A stretch of DNA of 64,000 bases from Pseudomonas sp. Bout1 (GTDB lineage: Bacteria; Pseudomonadota; Gammaproteobacteria; Pseudomonadales; Pseudomonadaceae): assembly GCF_034314165.1 (NCBI RefSeq), contig NZ_JAVIWK010000001.1, forward strand, positions 6,587,001 through 6,651,000, in the 5' to 3' direction. The position numbers and the translations under genes are program-made. Positions 1 through 8,655 of this stretch are shown here, piece after piece (within the stretch, counting starts at the first letter, position 1; the number at the start of each line of letters is the position of its first letter). The notes under the pieces were generated by a model that was not told where the DNA came from, searched no databases, and saw only the letters and a list, made by a program, of their open reading frames with translations.

Positions 1-339
1 CACGGCAAGTTCAGCCACCCGGACGGGCGCATCGTGCGCACCTGGAAAACCCGAGCGCCAAAGGACTACCTCAACCCGGCGAAAAACTACCTGGCCGGGT
101 CCAAAGAACTGACCAACGAAGAACTGCCGTTCGAGTTCCTGATGAACGCCCTGCGCCTCACCGACGGTGTGGAAGCCAGGCTGTACGCCGAGCGCACTGG
201 CCTTGAGCTGGCGAGCCTCGATGAAGCCCGCACGGAGGCAGAACAAAGTGGCTTAATGCAGGTCGAACCGTCACGCCTGGCGGCCACCGACCGCGGGCAA
301 CTCTTTCTCAATGACCTGCTGCAGAAGTTTTTGAGCTGA
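1..339 (+). CDS. hemW: HemW, radical SAM heme chaperone (C-terminal part, cut by window edge)
   Basis: Open from base 1 in frame to a TGA at 337-339; only the last 112 residues are present. The translation (HGKFSHPDGRIVRTW..., LPFEFLMNALRLTDGVE, ending in LLQKFLS) matches the C-terminal HemN-like winged-helix part of HemW, formerly called oxygen-independent coproporphyrinogen oxidase-like YggW. The radical SAM CxxxCxxC core lies outside the window. HemW binds heme and delivers it to target proteins; it is not a true HemN. The DUF3392 gene follows after 19 bp, suggesting cotranscription. Family identity is by recognition of the sequence and the neighbouring gene order. Confidence 0.9.
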   Translation, partial: HGKFSHPDGRIVRTWKTRAPKDYLNPAKNYLAGSKELTNEELPFEFLMNALRLTDGVEARLYAERTGLELASLDEARTEAEQSGLMQVEPSRLAATDRGQLFLNDLLQKFLS

Positions 340-358
340 CTGCTCTTAAGGAAATCGA

Positions 359-682
359 ATGGATTTGGTACTCGATCTACTCGCCACCGTGTCCCGCTGG
401 AGCCGTAGCAACCTGTCGGAAATCTCCCTGGCGCTGGTAGGCTGCTTGCTGGTGCTGTTTGGCGCCGACATCAAGGGCTGGGTCGAAGCACGGCTGGGCA
501 GCATCGCGGGTGCGCTGCGCGTGCCGCTGATGGCACTGGTGTGCATGATCGGCAGCGGTGCTGCGCTGATCTACGCCACGCCGTGGATTGTTCGAGGGTT
601 GAGCCAGTTCAACAACTACAGCCTGGCACCGGTGCTGTTGGTGGTGCTGGTGTTGATCGGGGTGGTGGCGGATCGCCGCTGA
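359..682 (+). CDS. DUF3392 family small membrane protein
   Basis: 107 residues with about three hydrophobic segments (roughly residues 22-37, 57-80 and 86-103) and a basic end DRR, so an inner-membrane protein. It resembles the DUF3392 family found next to hemW in pseudomonads. A purine-rich AAGGAAATCGA lies just before the ATG and serves as ribosome binding site. Function is unknown. The gene is 19 bp downstream of hemW on the same strand and is probably its operon partner; the repeat-filled gap downstream ends the unit. Confidence 0.8.
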   Translation: MDLVLDLLATVSRWSRSNLSEISLALVGCLLVLFGADIKGWVEARLGSIAGALRVPLMALVCMIGSGAALIYATPWIVRGLSQFNNYSLAPVLLVVLVLIGVVADRR

Positions 683-704
683 CGCCACACAAGACAAAAC
701 ACAA

Positions 705-1024
705 TGTGGGGGCTGGCTTTTTTGGGGGCGGCTGGCTTTTTGTGGGGAGCTGGCTTTTGTGGTGAGTGGGCTTTTGTGGTGAGCGGGCTTTTGTGGTGAG
801 CGGGCTTGCCCCGCGCTGGGCTGCGCAGCAGCCCTAATAGAACCACCACTTTATTCCAGAAAGAATGCGGTGCTTGGTGTTGGGGCTGCTTCGCAGCCCA
901 GCGCGGGGCAAGCCCGCTCACCACAAAAGCCCGCTAACCACAAAAGCCCTCTCACCACAAAGGCCAGCTCACCACAAAAGCCCGCTCACCACAAAGGCCA
1001 GCTCACCACACAAGCAGCTCCCAC
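705..1024. repeat. Long palindromic REP-like element with satellite arms
   Basis: This fills the 371-bp gap between the DUF3392 gene and trmB; I see no gene in it. The left arm is six to seven degenerate copies of a 15-17 bp unit (core GTGGTGAGCGGGCTT), then a core CCGCGCTGGGCTGCGCAGCAGCCC. After about 50 bp the complement of that core appears (GGGCTGCTTCGCAGCCCAGC), followed by about seven copies of the complementary unit (AAGCCCGCTCACCAC). The whole thing could fold into one long hairpin. ORFs through it are artefacts. Related elements occur at 12108-12278 and 19326-19709. Confidence 0.85.
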
Positions 1025-1053
1025 ATTTTGACTGTGTTCCAAGCCTGGGCTTG

Positions 1054-1782
1054 TCAGTCGACCTTCTCGAACTTCAAATCCCAAACCCCATGCCCCAACC
1101 GCTCGCCGCGACGTTCGAACTTGGTGATCGGCCGCTCGGCCGGGCGCGGGACACATTTGCCGTCTTCGGCCAGGTTGCGGTAGCCAGGGGCTACGTCCAT
1201 CACTTCCAGCATGTATTCGGCATACGGTTCCCAGTCGGTGGCCATGTGCAGGATGCCGCCCACTTTCAGCTTGCTGCGCACCAGTTCCGCGAAGGACGCC
1301 TGGACGATGCGGCGCTTGTGGTGGCGACTCTTGTGCCATGGGTCGGGGAAGAACAGCATCAGGCGGTCGAGGCTGTTGTCGGCGATGCAGCGGTTGAGCA
1401 CTTCGATCGCGTCGCAGTCATAGACCCGCAGGTTGGTCAGGCCCTGGGTCAGCACGCCGTTAAGCAGCGCCCCAACACCCGGACGGTGCACCTCAACCCC
1501 GATAAAATCCTGTTCCGGCGAAGCCGCCGCCATTTCCAGCAGGGAATGGCCCATGCCGAAGCCGATTTCCAGCGAGCGTGGCGCCGAACGACCGAACACC
1601 TGGTCGTAATCCACCGGAGCGTCCACCAGCGGCAGCACGAACAGCGGCGTGCCCTGCTCCAGGCCTTTTTGCTGGCCTTCGGTCATGCGACCGGCGCGCA
1701 TCACAAAACTCTTGATGCGGCGGTGCTTGGACTCGTCGCCTTCTTCCACGGTGTTCGGCGTTTCGTTTGATTCAGTCATCAA
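1054..1782 (-). CDS. trmB: tRNA (guanine-N7-)-methyltransferase TrmB
   Basis: 242 residues, usual length for TrmB. The protein forms m7G46 in the variable loop of tRNAs with S-adenosylmethionine. Visible landmarks are the SAM-binding region [15 protein letters not shown] (about residue 72 on), [13 protein letters not shown], and the family motif [15 protein letters not shown]. It is the last gene of the unit DUF423-thiS-thiG-trmB, starting 6 bp after the thiG stop. The 3' end runs into the palindromic repeat array at 705-1024. Confidence 0.96.
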   Translation of the reverse strand: MMTESNETPNTVEEGDESKHRRIKSFVMRAGRMTEGQQKGLEQGTPLFVLPLVDAPVDYDQVFGRSAPRSLEIGFGMGHSLLEMAAASPEQDFIGVEVHRPGVGALLNGVLTQGLTNLRVYDCDAIEVLNRCIADNSLDRLMLFFPDPWHKSRHHKRRIVQASFAELVRSKLKVGGILHMATDWEPYAEYMLEVMDVAPGYRNLAEDGKCVPRPAERPITKFERRGERLGHGVWDLKFEKVD

Positions 1783-1788
1783 TGGCTC

Positions 1789-2583
1789 TTACTTGATCAG
1801 ACCATCCAGCGGCGAGGAGGCGCTGGCGTAAAGTTTTTTCGGCATGCGCCCGGCGAGGTACGCCAGGCGGCCCGCGACGATCGCGTGGTTCATGGCTTCA
1901 GCCATCATGATCGGCTGCTGCGCATGGGCGATGGCCGAGTTCATCAGCACCGCATCACACCCCAGTTCCATGGCGATGGTGGCGTCGGAGGCAGTGCCCA
2001 CGCCCGCATCCACCAGCACGGGGATCTTGGCTTCTTCGAGGATGATCTGCAGGTTGTACGGGTTGCAGATGCCCAGGCCGGAACCGATCAGGCCGGCCAG
2101 CGGCATCACCGCGATGCAGCCGATTTCAGCCAGTTGGCGGGCGATGATCGGGTCGTCGCTGGTGTAGACCATCACGTCGAAGCCTTCCTTGACCAGGGTT
2201 TCGGCGGCCTTGAGGGTTTCGATCACGTTGGGGAACAGGGTTTTCTGGTCGGCCAGTACTTCCAGCTTCACCAGGTTGTGGCCGTCGAGCAGCTCACGGG
2301 CCAGGCGGCAGGTGCGCACGGCTTCGATGGCGTCGTAGCAACCGGCAGTGTTCGGCAAGAAGGTGTAGCGATCCGGCGACAGCACTTGGAGCAGGTTCGG
2401 CTCCCCCTCGATCTGGCCCAGGTTGGTGCGGCGCACGGCGAACGTGACAATCTCGGCACCCGAGGCTTCGATGGCCAGGCGGGTTTCTTCCATGTCGCGG
2501 TACTTGCCGGTGCCGACCAGCAGGCGCGACTGGAAGGTACGACCGGCCAGGACGAAAGGCTTGTCGCTACGAACGATGCTCAT
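1789..2583 (-). CDS. thiG: Thiazole synthase ThiG
   Basis: 264 residues. ThiG condenses deoxyxylulose 5-phosphate, dehydroglycine and ThiS-thiocarboxylate into the thiazole phosphate of thiamine. The Schiff-base lysine lies in [10 protein letters not shown]; phosphate-binding loops are seen in [12 protein letters not shown] and [11 protein letters not shown]. The C-terminus [17 protein letters not shown] is typical. It starts 65 bp after thiS, its sulfur-carrier substrate, and is followed 6 bp later by trmB. No TPP riboswitch is apparent upstream, unlike many thiC loci. Confidence 0.97.
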   Translation of the reverse strand: MSIVRSDKPFVLAGRTFQSRLLVGTGKYRDMEETRLAIEASGAEIVTFAVRRTNLGQIEGEPNLLQVLSPDRYTFLPNTAGCYDAIEAVRTCRLARELLDGHNLVKLEVLADQKTLFPNVIETLKAAETLVKEGFDVMVYTSDDPIIARQLAEIGCIAVMPLAGLIGSGLGICNPYNLQIILEEAKIPVLVDAGVGTASDATIAMELGCDAVLMNSAIAHAQQPIMMAEAMNHAIVAGRLAYLAGRMPKKLYASASSPLDGLIK

Positions 2584-2648
2584 GGGAAATCCTCGAGTTG
2601 GGGTGAGGTTCTGCAGAATTCGGGGTGGCGCCCTTGGGCGCCGGGCGG

Positions 2649-2849
2649 CTAACCGCCGCCGATGGCGTGGACCACTTCAACCTGGTCACCTTCGGCGAGT
2701 GCGGTCTCGGCGTGCTGGCTACGCGGGACGATATCCTGGTTGAGCTCCACTGCGACGCGACGCCCGGTCAAGTCCAGACGGGTCAGCAGGGCCCCGACGG
2801 TTTCACCGTCGGGCAGTTCAAAGGGTTCGCCGTTCAACTGAATGCGCAT
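2649..2849 (-). CDS. thiS: Sulfur carrier protein ThiS
   Basis: 66 residues with ubiquitin-like fold signature and the essential C-terminal Gly-Gly (HAIGGG), which is adenylated and thiocarboxylated to donate sulfur to ThiG. An in-frame ATG five codons upstream (2864) would add MAARG; I prefer the internal [15 protein letters not shown] start because family members begin there. Neither start has a strong Shine-Dalgarno. Lies between DUF423 (71 bp upstream) and thiG in one transcriptional direction. Confidence 0.93.
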   Translation of the reverse strand: MRIQLNGEPFELPDGETVGALLTRLDLTGRRVAVELNQDIVPRSQHAETALAEGDQVEVVHAIGGG

Positions 2850-2920
2850 GCCACGGGCCGCCATCGTTTTTAGGGGCCAGCATTCTAGCGTGATTGGGGC
2901 CTAAAGGTCAGCTCCAAGCG

Positions 2921-3301
2921 TCAAGCGGTCAGTTGCAAGCGCCAAGCAGCGAGCCCCAGGAAGAACCAGCCCAGCAGGAACGCGAGGCCGCCGAACGGAG
3001 TGATGATGCCGAGCTTGCTGATGCCGGTCATGGTCAATACATACAGGCTGCCGGAGAACAGCAGGATGCCGATGGCAAAGGACACGCCCGCCCACGTCAC
3101 CAGGCGACCTGGGATGTGCGCCGCCAGCAGTGCCACGCCGAACAGCGCCAGGGTGTGCACCAGTTGGTAAGTCACGCCGGTGTGGAAAATCGCCAGGTAC
3201 TCGGCGCTCAGGCGGTTTTTCAGGCCGTGGGCGGCAAACGCGCCAAGGGCAACACCGGTAAAACCGAAAAAGGCAGCCAGCATCAGAAAGCCACGCAACA
3301 T
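2921..3301 (-). CDS. DUF423 family membrane protein
   Basis: 126 residues, four predicted membrane helices. The N-terminal MLRGFLMLAAFFGFTGVALGAFAAHGLK is the DUF423 signature (YgdD/YwdK-type). GGAG in ACTGGAGTTCCTC precedes the ATG. Function unknown; conserved beside thiS in pseudomonads and transcribed in the same direction, but no link to thiamine is established. Divergent from mtgA, with about 74 bp between the starts. Confidence 0.88.
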   Translation of the reverse strand: MLRGFLMLAAFFGFTGVALGAFAAHGLKNRLSAEYLAIFHTGVTYQLVHTLALFGVALLAAHIPGRLVTWAGVSFAIGILLFSGSLYVLTMTGISKLGIITPFGGLAFLLGWFFLGLAAWRLQLTA

Positions 3302-3336
3302 GAGGAACTCCAGTCAGACTCAGTGGGCAGGGTCTG

Positions 3337-3342
3337 TATAAT
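3337..3342 (+). promoter_or_regulatory. Putative -10 element of mtgA promoter
   Basis: A perfect TATAAT sits 33 bp before the mtgA start, in the DUF423/mtgA divergent gap. No good -35 is seen 17 bp upstream (CAGACT region), so the promoter call rests on the -10 alone. Confidence 0.45.
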
Positions 3343-3375
3343 GGCCCGCTCAACGGGTTCGGCCAAGCCATCTCT

Positions 3376-4098
3376 ATGCTGCGTCTTCTCTTCAAGCGTT
3401 TTCTCAAAGCCCTCAAGTGGTTTGCCATCGGCAGTGTGTTGCTGGTGCTGCTGTTTCGTGTCGTGCCGCCTCCGGGCACCGCGCTGATGGTCGAGCGCAA
3501 GGTCGAATCCTGGGTCGACGGCGAGCCGATTGACGTGCAGCGCACCTGGGTGCCGTGGGATCAGATTTCCGATGACCTGAAAGTGGCGGTGATGGCTGGC
3601 GAAGACCAGCGCTTCCCGCAGCATTGGGGCTTTGATTTCGGCGCGATCCAGGCGGCGTTGCTGCATAACGAACGCGGCGGCTCGATTCGTGGCGCCAGCA
3701 CCTTGAGCCAGCAGGTGTCGAAGAACCTGTTTTTATGGACCGGCCGCAGCTATTTCCGCAAGGGCCTGGAAGCCTGGTTTACCGGGCTGATCGAGATTTT
3801 CTGGCCCAAGCAGCGAATTCTTGAGGTGTACCTCAACAGTGTGGAGTGGGATGAAGGCGTGTTCGGCGCGGAAGCGGCGGCGCGGCATCACTTTGGCGTG
3901 AGTGCCAAGGCATTGACCCGCCAGCAGGCCAGCTACCTGGCGGCGGTATTGCCTAATCCCCGGGTGTGGAGTGCCAGTCATCCAACCTCGTATGTGGCGC
4001 GGCGGGCTGCGTGGATCCGGCAGCAGATGAGTCAGTTGGGGGGCGACAGCTATTTGAATGAGCTGAACAACTCGCGCAAAGCGCCTTGGGCTGACTAA
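3376..4098 (+). CDS. mtgA: Monofunctional biosynthetic peptidoglycan transglycosylase MtgA
   Basis: 240 residues. One N-terminal membrane anchor (about residues 14-32, WFAIGSVLLVLLFRVV) followed by a GT51 domain. The catalytic Glu is in VMAGEDQRFPQHWGFD, and conserved GT51 blocks GASTLSQQVSKNLFLW, RKGLEAWFTGLIE and ILEVYLNSVEWDEGVFGAEAAARHHF are all present. It polymerises lipid II into glycan strands at the periplasmic face without a transpeptidase domain. The gene stands alone, convergent with rpoH across a REP-like palindrome and a shared terminator. Confidence 0.96.
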   Translation: MLRLLFKRFLKALKWFAIGSVLLVLLFRVVPPPGTALMVERKVESWVDGEPIDVQRTWVPWDQISDDLKVAVMAGEDQRFPQHWGFDFGAIQAALLHNERGGSIRGASTLSQQVSKNLFLWTGRSYFRKGLEAWFTGLIEIFWPKQRILEVYLNSVEWDEGVFGAEAAARHHFGVSAKALTRQQASYLAAVLPNPRVWSASHPTSYVARRAAWIRQQMSQLGGDSYLNELNNSRKAPWAD

Positions 4099-4121
4099 CC
4101 CACCACTACGGCCGCCGCTAC

Positions 4122-4232
4122 TCCCCGTAGCAGCTGTCGAGCTTTAGCGAGGCTGCGTCAGGCGCAACGTGGTGTTGAAGACTTCGGCGCGGCCTACGCA
4201 GCCTCGCTAAGGCTCGACAGCTGCTACGGGGG
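4122..4232. repeat. REP-like inverted repeat (GTAGCAGCTGTCGAGC family), copy 1
   Basis: A 31-bp left arm (CCCCGTAGCAGCTGTCGAGC then TTTAGCGAGGCTGCGT) is repeated in reverse complement at 4195-4231 around a loop of about 45 bp. A second copy of the same family, with a shorter loop, is at 46413-46507. It lies between convergent mtgA and rpoH. Confidence 0.88.
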
Positions 4233-4278
4233 GTGACGGGGGGACGGGGTAGCGCTAATGGCCGGACCTTGCGCAAAT

Positions 4279-4314
4279 AAAAATGCCCCGATCTCTCGAT
4301 CGGGGCATTTTTTT
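4279..4314. terminator. Bidirectional rho-independent terminator between mtgA and rpoH
   Basis: Stem AATGCCCCGATC / GATCGGGGCATT with loop TCTC, flanked by A-rich DNA on the left and a T run on the right, so it can end transcripts from both mtgA (+) and rpoH (-). Confidence 0.92.
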
Positions 4315-4330
4315 GTCACTTCGCAGCTGT

Positions 4331-5185
4331 TCAGGCGGCGATCGACAGTTTCAGCTTGTTCATCGCACTCTTCTCGAGCTGACGAATACGCTCGGCCGAC
4401 ACGTTGTACTTCTGCGCTAGGTCGTGCAGCGTGGCTTTTTCTTCTGCCAACCAGCGTTGGTAGAGGATGTCACGGCTGCGGTCGTCCAGCACTTCCAGCG
4501 CTTCGTGCAGGTTGTGGTTGGAGTTGTCGCTCCAGTCGGCGTCTTCCAGTTGACGCGCCGGGTCATACCGGTGGTCTTCCAGGTAGTTGGCCGGCGATTG
4601 GAAAGCACTGTCGTCGTCCGCTTCAGCAGCCGGGTCGAAGGCCATGTCATGGCCGGTCAGGCGACTTTCCATCTCGCGCACTTCACGTGGCTCAACGCCA
4701 AGGCTTTCGGCCACGCGATGCACTTCTTCGTTGTTCAGCCACGCCAGGCGTTTCTTCTGGCTGCGCAGGTTGAAGAACAGCTTGCGCTGGGCCTTGGTGG
4801 TCGCGACTTTCACGATGCGCCAGTTGCGCAGGATGAATTCGTGAATTTCCGCCTTGATCCAGTGCACGGCAAACGACACCAGGCGCACACCCATTTCCGG
4901 GTTGAAGCGTTTTACCGCTTTCATCAGGCCGACGTTGCCTTCCTGAATCAGGTCAGCCTGGGCCAGGCCGTAGCCGGAATAGCTACGGGCGATATGTACG
5001 ACAAAACGCAGGTGGGCGAGCACCATCTGCCGAGCCGCCCCCAAATCCTGCTCATAGTAGAGACTCTCGGCCAGTTCACGCTCCTGCTCGGGCGTCAGCA
5101 ATGGAATGCTGTTGACCGTGTGCACATAGGCTTCCAGGTTGGCACCCGGGACCAAGGCATAGACAGGTTGCAAAGAAGTGGTCAT
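4331..5185 (-). CDS. rpoH: Heat-shock sigma factor RpoH (sigma-32)
   Basis: 284 residues, the usual RpoH length. Start chosen at [21 protein letters not shown] because GGAGG lies 8 bp before it; an ORF extension upstream is non-homologous. Region 2 ([53 protein letters not shown]), the RpoH box ([14 protein letters not shown]) and region 4 helix-turn-helix ([19 protein letters not shown]) are all present. It follows ftsX by 129 bp, which holds a candidate envelope-stress promoter. Confidence 0.97.
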   Translation of the reverse strand: MTTSLQPVYALVPGANLEAYVHTVNSIPLLTPEQERELAESLYYEQDLGAARQMVLAHLRFVVHIARSYSGYGLAQADLIQEGNVGLMKAVKRFNPEMGVRLVSFAVHWIKAEIHEFILRNWRIVKVATTKAQRKLFFNLRSQKKRLAWLNNEEVHRVAESLGVEPREVREMESRLTGHDMAFDPAAEADDDSAFQSPANYLEDHRYDPARQLEDADWSDNSNHNLHEALEVLDDRSRDILYQRWLAEEKATLHDLAQKYNVSAERIRQLEKSAMNKLKLSIAA

Positions 5186-5234
5186 ACGAAAAAACCTCCG
5201 ACTCACATAACTCGTGCAGTTCAGCACTGCGAAA

Positions 5235-5261
5235 ATTGACCGGGAACCGTAGGACAAGTTC
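5235..5261 (-). promoter_or_regulatory. Candidate AlgU (sigma-E type) promoter of rpoH
   Basis: On the minus strand GAACTT (5261-5256), 16 bp, then TCAAT (5239-5235): a match to the GAACTT-N16-TCtga pattern of AlgU/RpoE promoters. It would start transcription about 40 bp before the rpoH start codon. Sigma-E control of rpoH is established in E. coli; for this site it is inference from sequence. Confidence 0.5.
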
Positions 5262-5314
5262 CCTAAACCACTGATACGGTCAATACAAACGAAACCACAT
5301 TACCCAGACATTAA

Positions 5315-6337
5315 CTACTTCGGTGCCAGCTCACGTAAATGCCGTGCGACCGCAATCCAAGCACCGATATACCCCAAGAGTACTGCCCCAAGCAACAATG
5401 ACAGACCATCGGCTGCCGGCACCCCGGCCAAGGCAAAATCACTGCCGTACAAGCCGGCGAGCCCTACCACCGCGTCGTTCAGCCAATTCAGGCCAAAAGC
5501 CAGCACGCCCCAGGACAGAATCCCCGCACCGAAGCCATAAAGCGCGCCCATGTACAGAAATGGACGACGCACATAGCTGTCGGTGCCGCCAACGAGTTTA
5601 ATCACTTCTATCTCGGTGCGGCGGTTTTCAATATGAAGACGAATGGTATTGCCTATCACCAAAAGTAATGCAGAGACCAGCAACACCGTCAGGCCGAACA
5701 CAAACCGGTCGCCCAGTTTGAGAATCGCCGCCAGCCGCTCTACCCAGACTAGATCAAGTTGCGCCTGTTGGACCTTCGGCAGCTCTGCGAGTTTTTGTCG
5801 CAGGGCCTCCAGGGTCGTCTTGTCGACTTCATTAGGCGTGACCAGCACCACGCCCGGCAGCGGGTTTTGCGGCAGCTCCTTGAGCGCCTCGCCCAGGCCG
5901 GACTGCTGCTGGAACTCTTCCAGGGCCTGATCGCGGCTGATGTACTGAGCCTCGGCCACACCCGGAATGCTTTTGATCTCGTCGCGCAGGGACTCGCCGT
6001 CCTGGGTACTGGCATCCAGGTTCAGGTACAGGGAAATCTGCGCCGCCCGCTGCCAGGAGCCGCCAAGGCGCTCGACATTATTAAGCAGCAGCGACAAACC
6101 CATCGGCAGGCTCAAGGCCACGGCCATCACCAGGCAGGTGAAGAAGCTCCCGATCGGCTGCTTGCCCAGGCGGCGCAGGCTGTCTACCAGGCTTGCGCGA
6201 TGGTTTTCGATCCAGGCGTGCACCTGGGTGCCGAAATCCGGGCCGTCGTCTTCGTCGCGTTTTTTCTTCTGCGGTTGTGGATCAGCCGGTTTTGGCGCGA
6301 CGCGCTCGGAAACCTTGGGGCTGCGTGTGGCACTCAT
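5315..6337 (-). CDS. ftsX: Cell division protein FtsX
   Basis: 340 residues. Cytoplasmic N-terminus rich in Lys/Pro, first membrane helix about residues 62-87 (GSFFTCLVMAVALSLPMGLSLLL), a periplasmic loop, then three further helices near 215-235, 265-285 and 310-330, as in FtsX. With FtsE it forms the divisome ABC-type complex that activates periplasmic cell-wall amidases. Its ATG overlaps the ftsE stop by 4 bp, showing translational coupling in ftsY-ftsE-ftsX. Confidence 0.96.
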   Translation of the reverse strand: MSATRSPKVSERVAPKPADPQPQKKKRDEDDGPDFGTQVHAWIENHRASLVDSLRRLGKQPIGSFFTCLVMAVALSLPMGLSLLLNNVERLGGSWQRAAQISLYLNLDASTQDGESLRDEIKSIPGVAEAQYISRDQALEEFQQQSGLGEALKELPQNPLPGVVLVTPNEVDKTTLEALRQKLAELPKVQQAQLDLVWVERLAAILKLGDRFVFGLTVLLVSALLLVIGNTIRLHIENRRTEIEVIKLVGGTDSYVRRPFLYMGALYGFGAGILSWGVLAFGLNWLNDAVVGLAGLYGSDFALAGVPAADGLSLLLGAVLLGYIGAWIAVARHLRELAPK

Positions 6338-7005
6338 ACCCCAGCCTCCCCGTCACCGATCAGGCGGCCGCGTTGCAGGGTGAGCATGCGGTGGCGCATG
6401 CGGGCGATCAGCGCCAGGTCGTGGCTGGCGATCAGTACGCTGGTGCCCAGGCGGTTGATGTCTTCGAACACGCCCATGATTTCTGCCGCCAGGCGCGGGT
6501 CGAGGTTACCTGTGGGTTCGTCTGCCAGCAGCAAGGCCGGGCGATGCACGATGGCGCGGGCGATGCCGACGCGCTGTTGCTGGCCGGTGGACAGGTCGCC
6601 CGGGTAGAGGTCGGTCTTGTCCGAGAGCGCGACGCGCTCCAGGGCCGAGTCCACACGCTTGACGATTTCGGCCTTGGACAGCCCGAGAATCTGCAATGGC
6701 AAGGCAATGTTATTGAACACCGTGCGATCGAACAGCAGTTGGTGGTTCTGGAACACTACGCCGATCTGGCGGCGCAAAAACGGGATCTGCGCATTGCTGA
6801 TAGTGGCCAGGTCTTGGCCGGCCAGCAGCAATTTGCCGGTGGTTGGGCGTTCCATGGCCAGCAGCAGGCGCAACAAGGTACTTTTACCGGCGCCCGAATG
6901 GCCGGTCACAAACAAGAATTCGCCGCGACGCACCCGGAAACTCAGCTCATGCAAGCCGACATGCCCGTTGGCGTAGCGTTTACCGACCTGTTCGAAACGA
7001 ATCAT
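6334..7005 (-). CDS. ftsE: Cell division ATP-binding protein FtsE
   Basis: 223 residues, ABC ATPase. Walker A GHSGAGKSTLL, Q-loop VVFQNHQLL, signature STGQQQRVGIARAI, Walker B LLADEPTGNLD and H-loop ASHDLAL are intact. N-terminal MIRFEQVGKRYANG is FtsE-typical. Partner of FtsX; overlaps ftsY by 4 bp upstream and ftsX by 4 bp downstream. Confidence 0.97.
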   Translation of the reverse strand: MIRFEQVGKRYANGHVGLHELSFRVRRGEFLFVTGHSGAGKSTLLRLLLAMERPTTGKLLLAGQDLATISNAQIPFLRRQIGVVFQNHQLLFDRTVFNNIALPLQILGLSKAEIVKRVDSALERVALSDKTDLYPGDLSTGQQQRVGIARAIVHRPALLLADEPTGNLDPRLAAEIMGVFEDINRLGTSVLIASHDLALIARMRHRMLTLQRGRLIGDGEAGV

Positions 7006-8423
7006 GAACGCTCCCGCTCGGCAAACAGTGCCTGTACAAAGGGTTCGGCTTCAAAAGTGCGCAGGTCGTCGATGCCTTCACCGACGCCGATGTAACGAAT
7101 CGGCAACCCGAACTGCTTGGCCAGGGCGAAGATCACACCGCCCTTGGCCGTGCCGTCGAGCTTAGTCAATGCCAGGCCGGTCAGTTGGACCGTCTGGTGG
7201 AATCTTTTGGCCTGGCTGATGGCGTTCTGGCCAGTACCGGCGTCCAGCACCAGCAACACCTCGTGGGGCGCGTCGGCGTCGAGCTTGCCGATCACCCGGC
7301 GGACTTTCTTCAGCTCTTCCATCAGGTTGTCTTTGGTGTGCAGGCGACCGGCGGTATCGGCGATCAGCACATCAATGTTGCGCGCCTTGGCGGCCTGCAC
7401 CGCATCGAAGATCACCGAAGCCGAATCGGCGCCAGTGTGCTGGGCGATGACCGGGATCTTGTTGCGCTCGCCCCAGACCTGCAATTGCTCAACGGCCGCA
7501 GCACGGAAGGTGTCACCGGCAGCGAGCATGACTTTCTTGCCTTCCAGTTGCAGCTTCTTGGCCAGCTTGCCGATGGTGGTGGTCTTGCCGGCGCCGTTGA
7601 CGCCAACCACCAGGATCACAAACGGCTTGTTCTGCGTATTGATCACCAGCGGCGCTTCAACCGGCTTGAGCATGTTGGCCAGTTCGGCCTGCAGCGACTT
7701 GTAGAGTGCATCGGCGTCGGTCAGCTGCTTGCGCGCAACCTTCTGGGTCAGGCTCTGGATGATCACGGCGGTGGCTTCGACGCCCACGTCAGCGGTCAGC
7801 AGGCGGGTTTCGATGTCTTCGAGCAACTCGTCATCGATGGTCTTTTTGCCGAGGAACAGGCTGGCCATGCCTTCGCCAATGCTGGCGCTGGTCTTGCTCA
7901 GGCCTTGCTTGAGGCGGGCGAAGAAGCCGGTCTTGCCGGTTTCGGCGGGCGCGGCCGGTGCTTCGATGATCGCTGGTGCGGCGACTACCGCCGGAACTGG
8001 CTCGGCGACAACCGGCGCAGGCACTTCAACCACTGGCGGCGCGTCAACCACAACGGCCACCGGTTCCATGACGGCCGGAATCGGCGGCGTCACGTGCTCG
8101 GCTTGCTCGTCTTCAACCAGCGCCACGGGCTCTTCCGCCACCGGCAACACCAGCCAGGGTTTGTGCTCAGGCTCGGGAGCAGGTTCTGGTTCTGGTTCTG
8201 GCTCAACCACCGGCTGCAGCACCGGCTCGGCCATCGGCAACACCACCGGCGCGGGCGGTTCGGCAACCGGTTCGGCTTCTACTATGGATTCGGGGATCGG
8301 TTCAGCTTGAACCTGTGGCTGTTCGACGACGGTTTCCTGCGGCTTTTTGCGCAGCCATCCGAACAGGCCTTTTTTCTCGCCAGCCGCAGCTGGGGTCTTC
8401 TTGTCGTCGTTGGAACCAAACAT
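7002..8423 (-). CDS. ftsY: Signal recognition particle receptor FtsY
   Basis: 473 residues from the MFGSNDDKK start; an upstream GTG/ATG extension of 11 residues is not family-like. Residues about 30-165 are a long low-complexity acidic Pro/Ala/Val/Glu region (A domain), followed by the N domain (GFFARLKQGLSKTSASIGEGMASLF) and the GTPase G domain: GVNGAGKTTTIGKLA, DTFRAAAVEQL, DTAGRLHTK and TKLDGTAKGG. It docks SRP-ribosome complexes to the Sec translocon. First gene of the ftsY-ftsE-ftsX operon, divergent from the M16 peptidase genes. Confidence 0.97.
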   Translation of the reverse strand: MFGSNDDKKTPAAAGEKKGLFGWLRKKPQETVVEQPQVQAEPIPESIVEAEPVAEPPAPVVLPMAEPVLQPVVEPEPEPEPAPEPEHKPWLVLPVAEEPVALVEDEQAEHVTPPIPAVMEPVAVVVDAPPVVEVPAPVVAEPVPAVVAAPAIIEAPAAPAETGKTGFFARLKQGLSKTSASIGEGMASLFLGKKTIDDELLEDIETRLLTADVGVEATAVIIQSLTQKVARKQLTDADALYKSLQAELANMLKPVEAPLVINTQNKPFVILVVGVNGAGKTTTIGKLAKKLQLEGKKVMLAAGDTFRAAAVEQLQVWGERNKIPVIAQHTGADSASVIFDAVQAAKARNIDVLIADTAGRLHTKDNLMEELKKVRRVIGKLDADAPHEVLLVLDAGTGQNAISQAKRFHQTVQLTGLALTKLDGTAKGGVIFALAKQFGLPIRYIGVGEGIDDLRTFEAEPFVQALFAERERS

Positions 8424-8655
8424 GGAGACGGCTATCTCAAGGTAGCGACGCGCCAAGGGGCGTATCGGTAAATAAAATTCGATGCGTAACAGACTGTTTT
8501 TTAGCCAGCTCGTTCATGCGCAACATTTTGTAAGGCCTAAATAGAGCCTTAACAAGACAGCCACAGTGGCCGTCCCTAGGTCGGACCAGTATCCTAGCAC
8601 CTCCTCGCCCGCCGACGCTAAGACCAAGCGGGCAGCCCAACAGGTTTAAAAACGA

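Noticed and set aside
865..1770. 301-codon plus-strand frame starting in the satellite array
   Set aside because: Translated repeat joined to the antisense of trmB.
2584..2650. Thiamine (TPP) riboswitch near thiS/thiG
   Set aside because: The gap between thiS and thiG is too short and lacks the conserved CUGAGA and related elements.
1844..2652. Plus-strand open frames opposite thiG
   Set aside because: Shadows; thiG has the catalytic Lys and full length on the minus strand.
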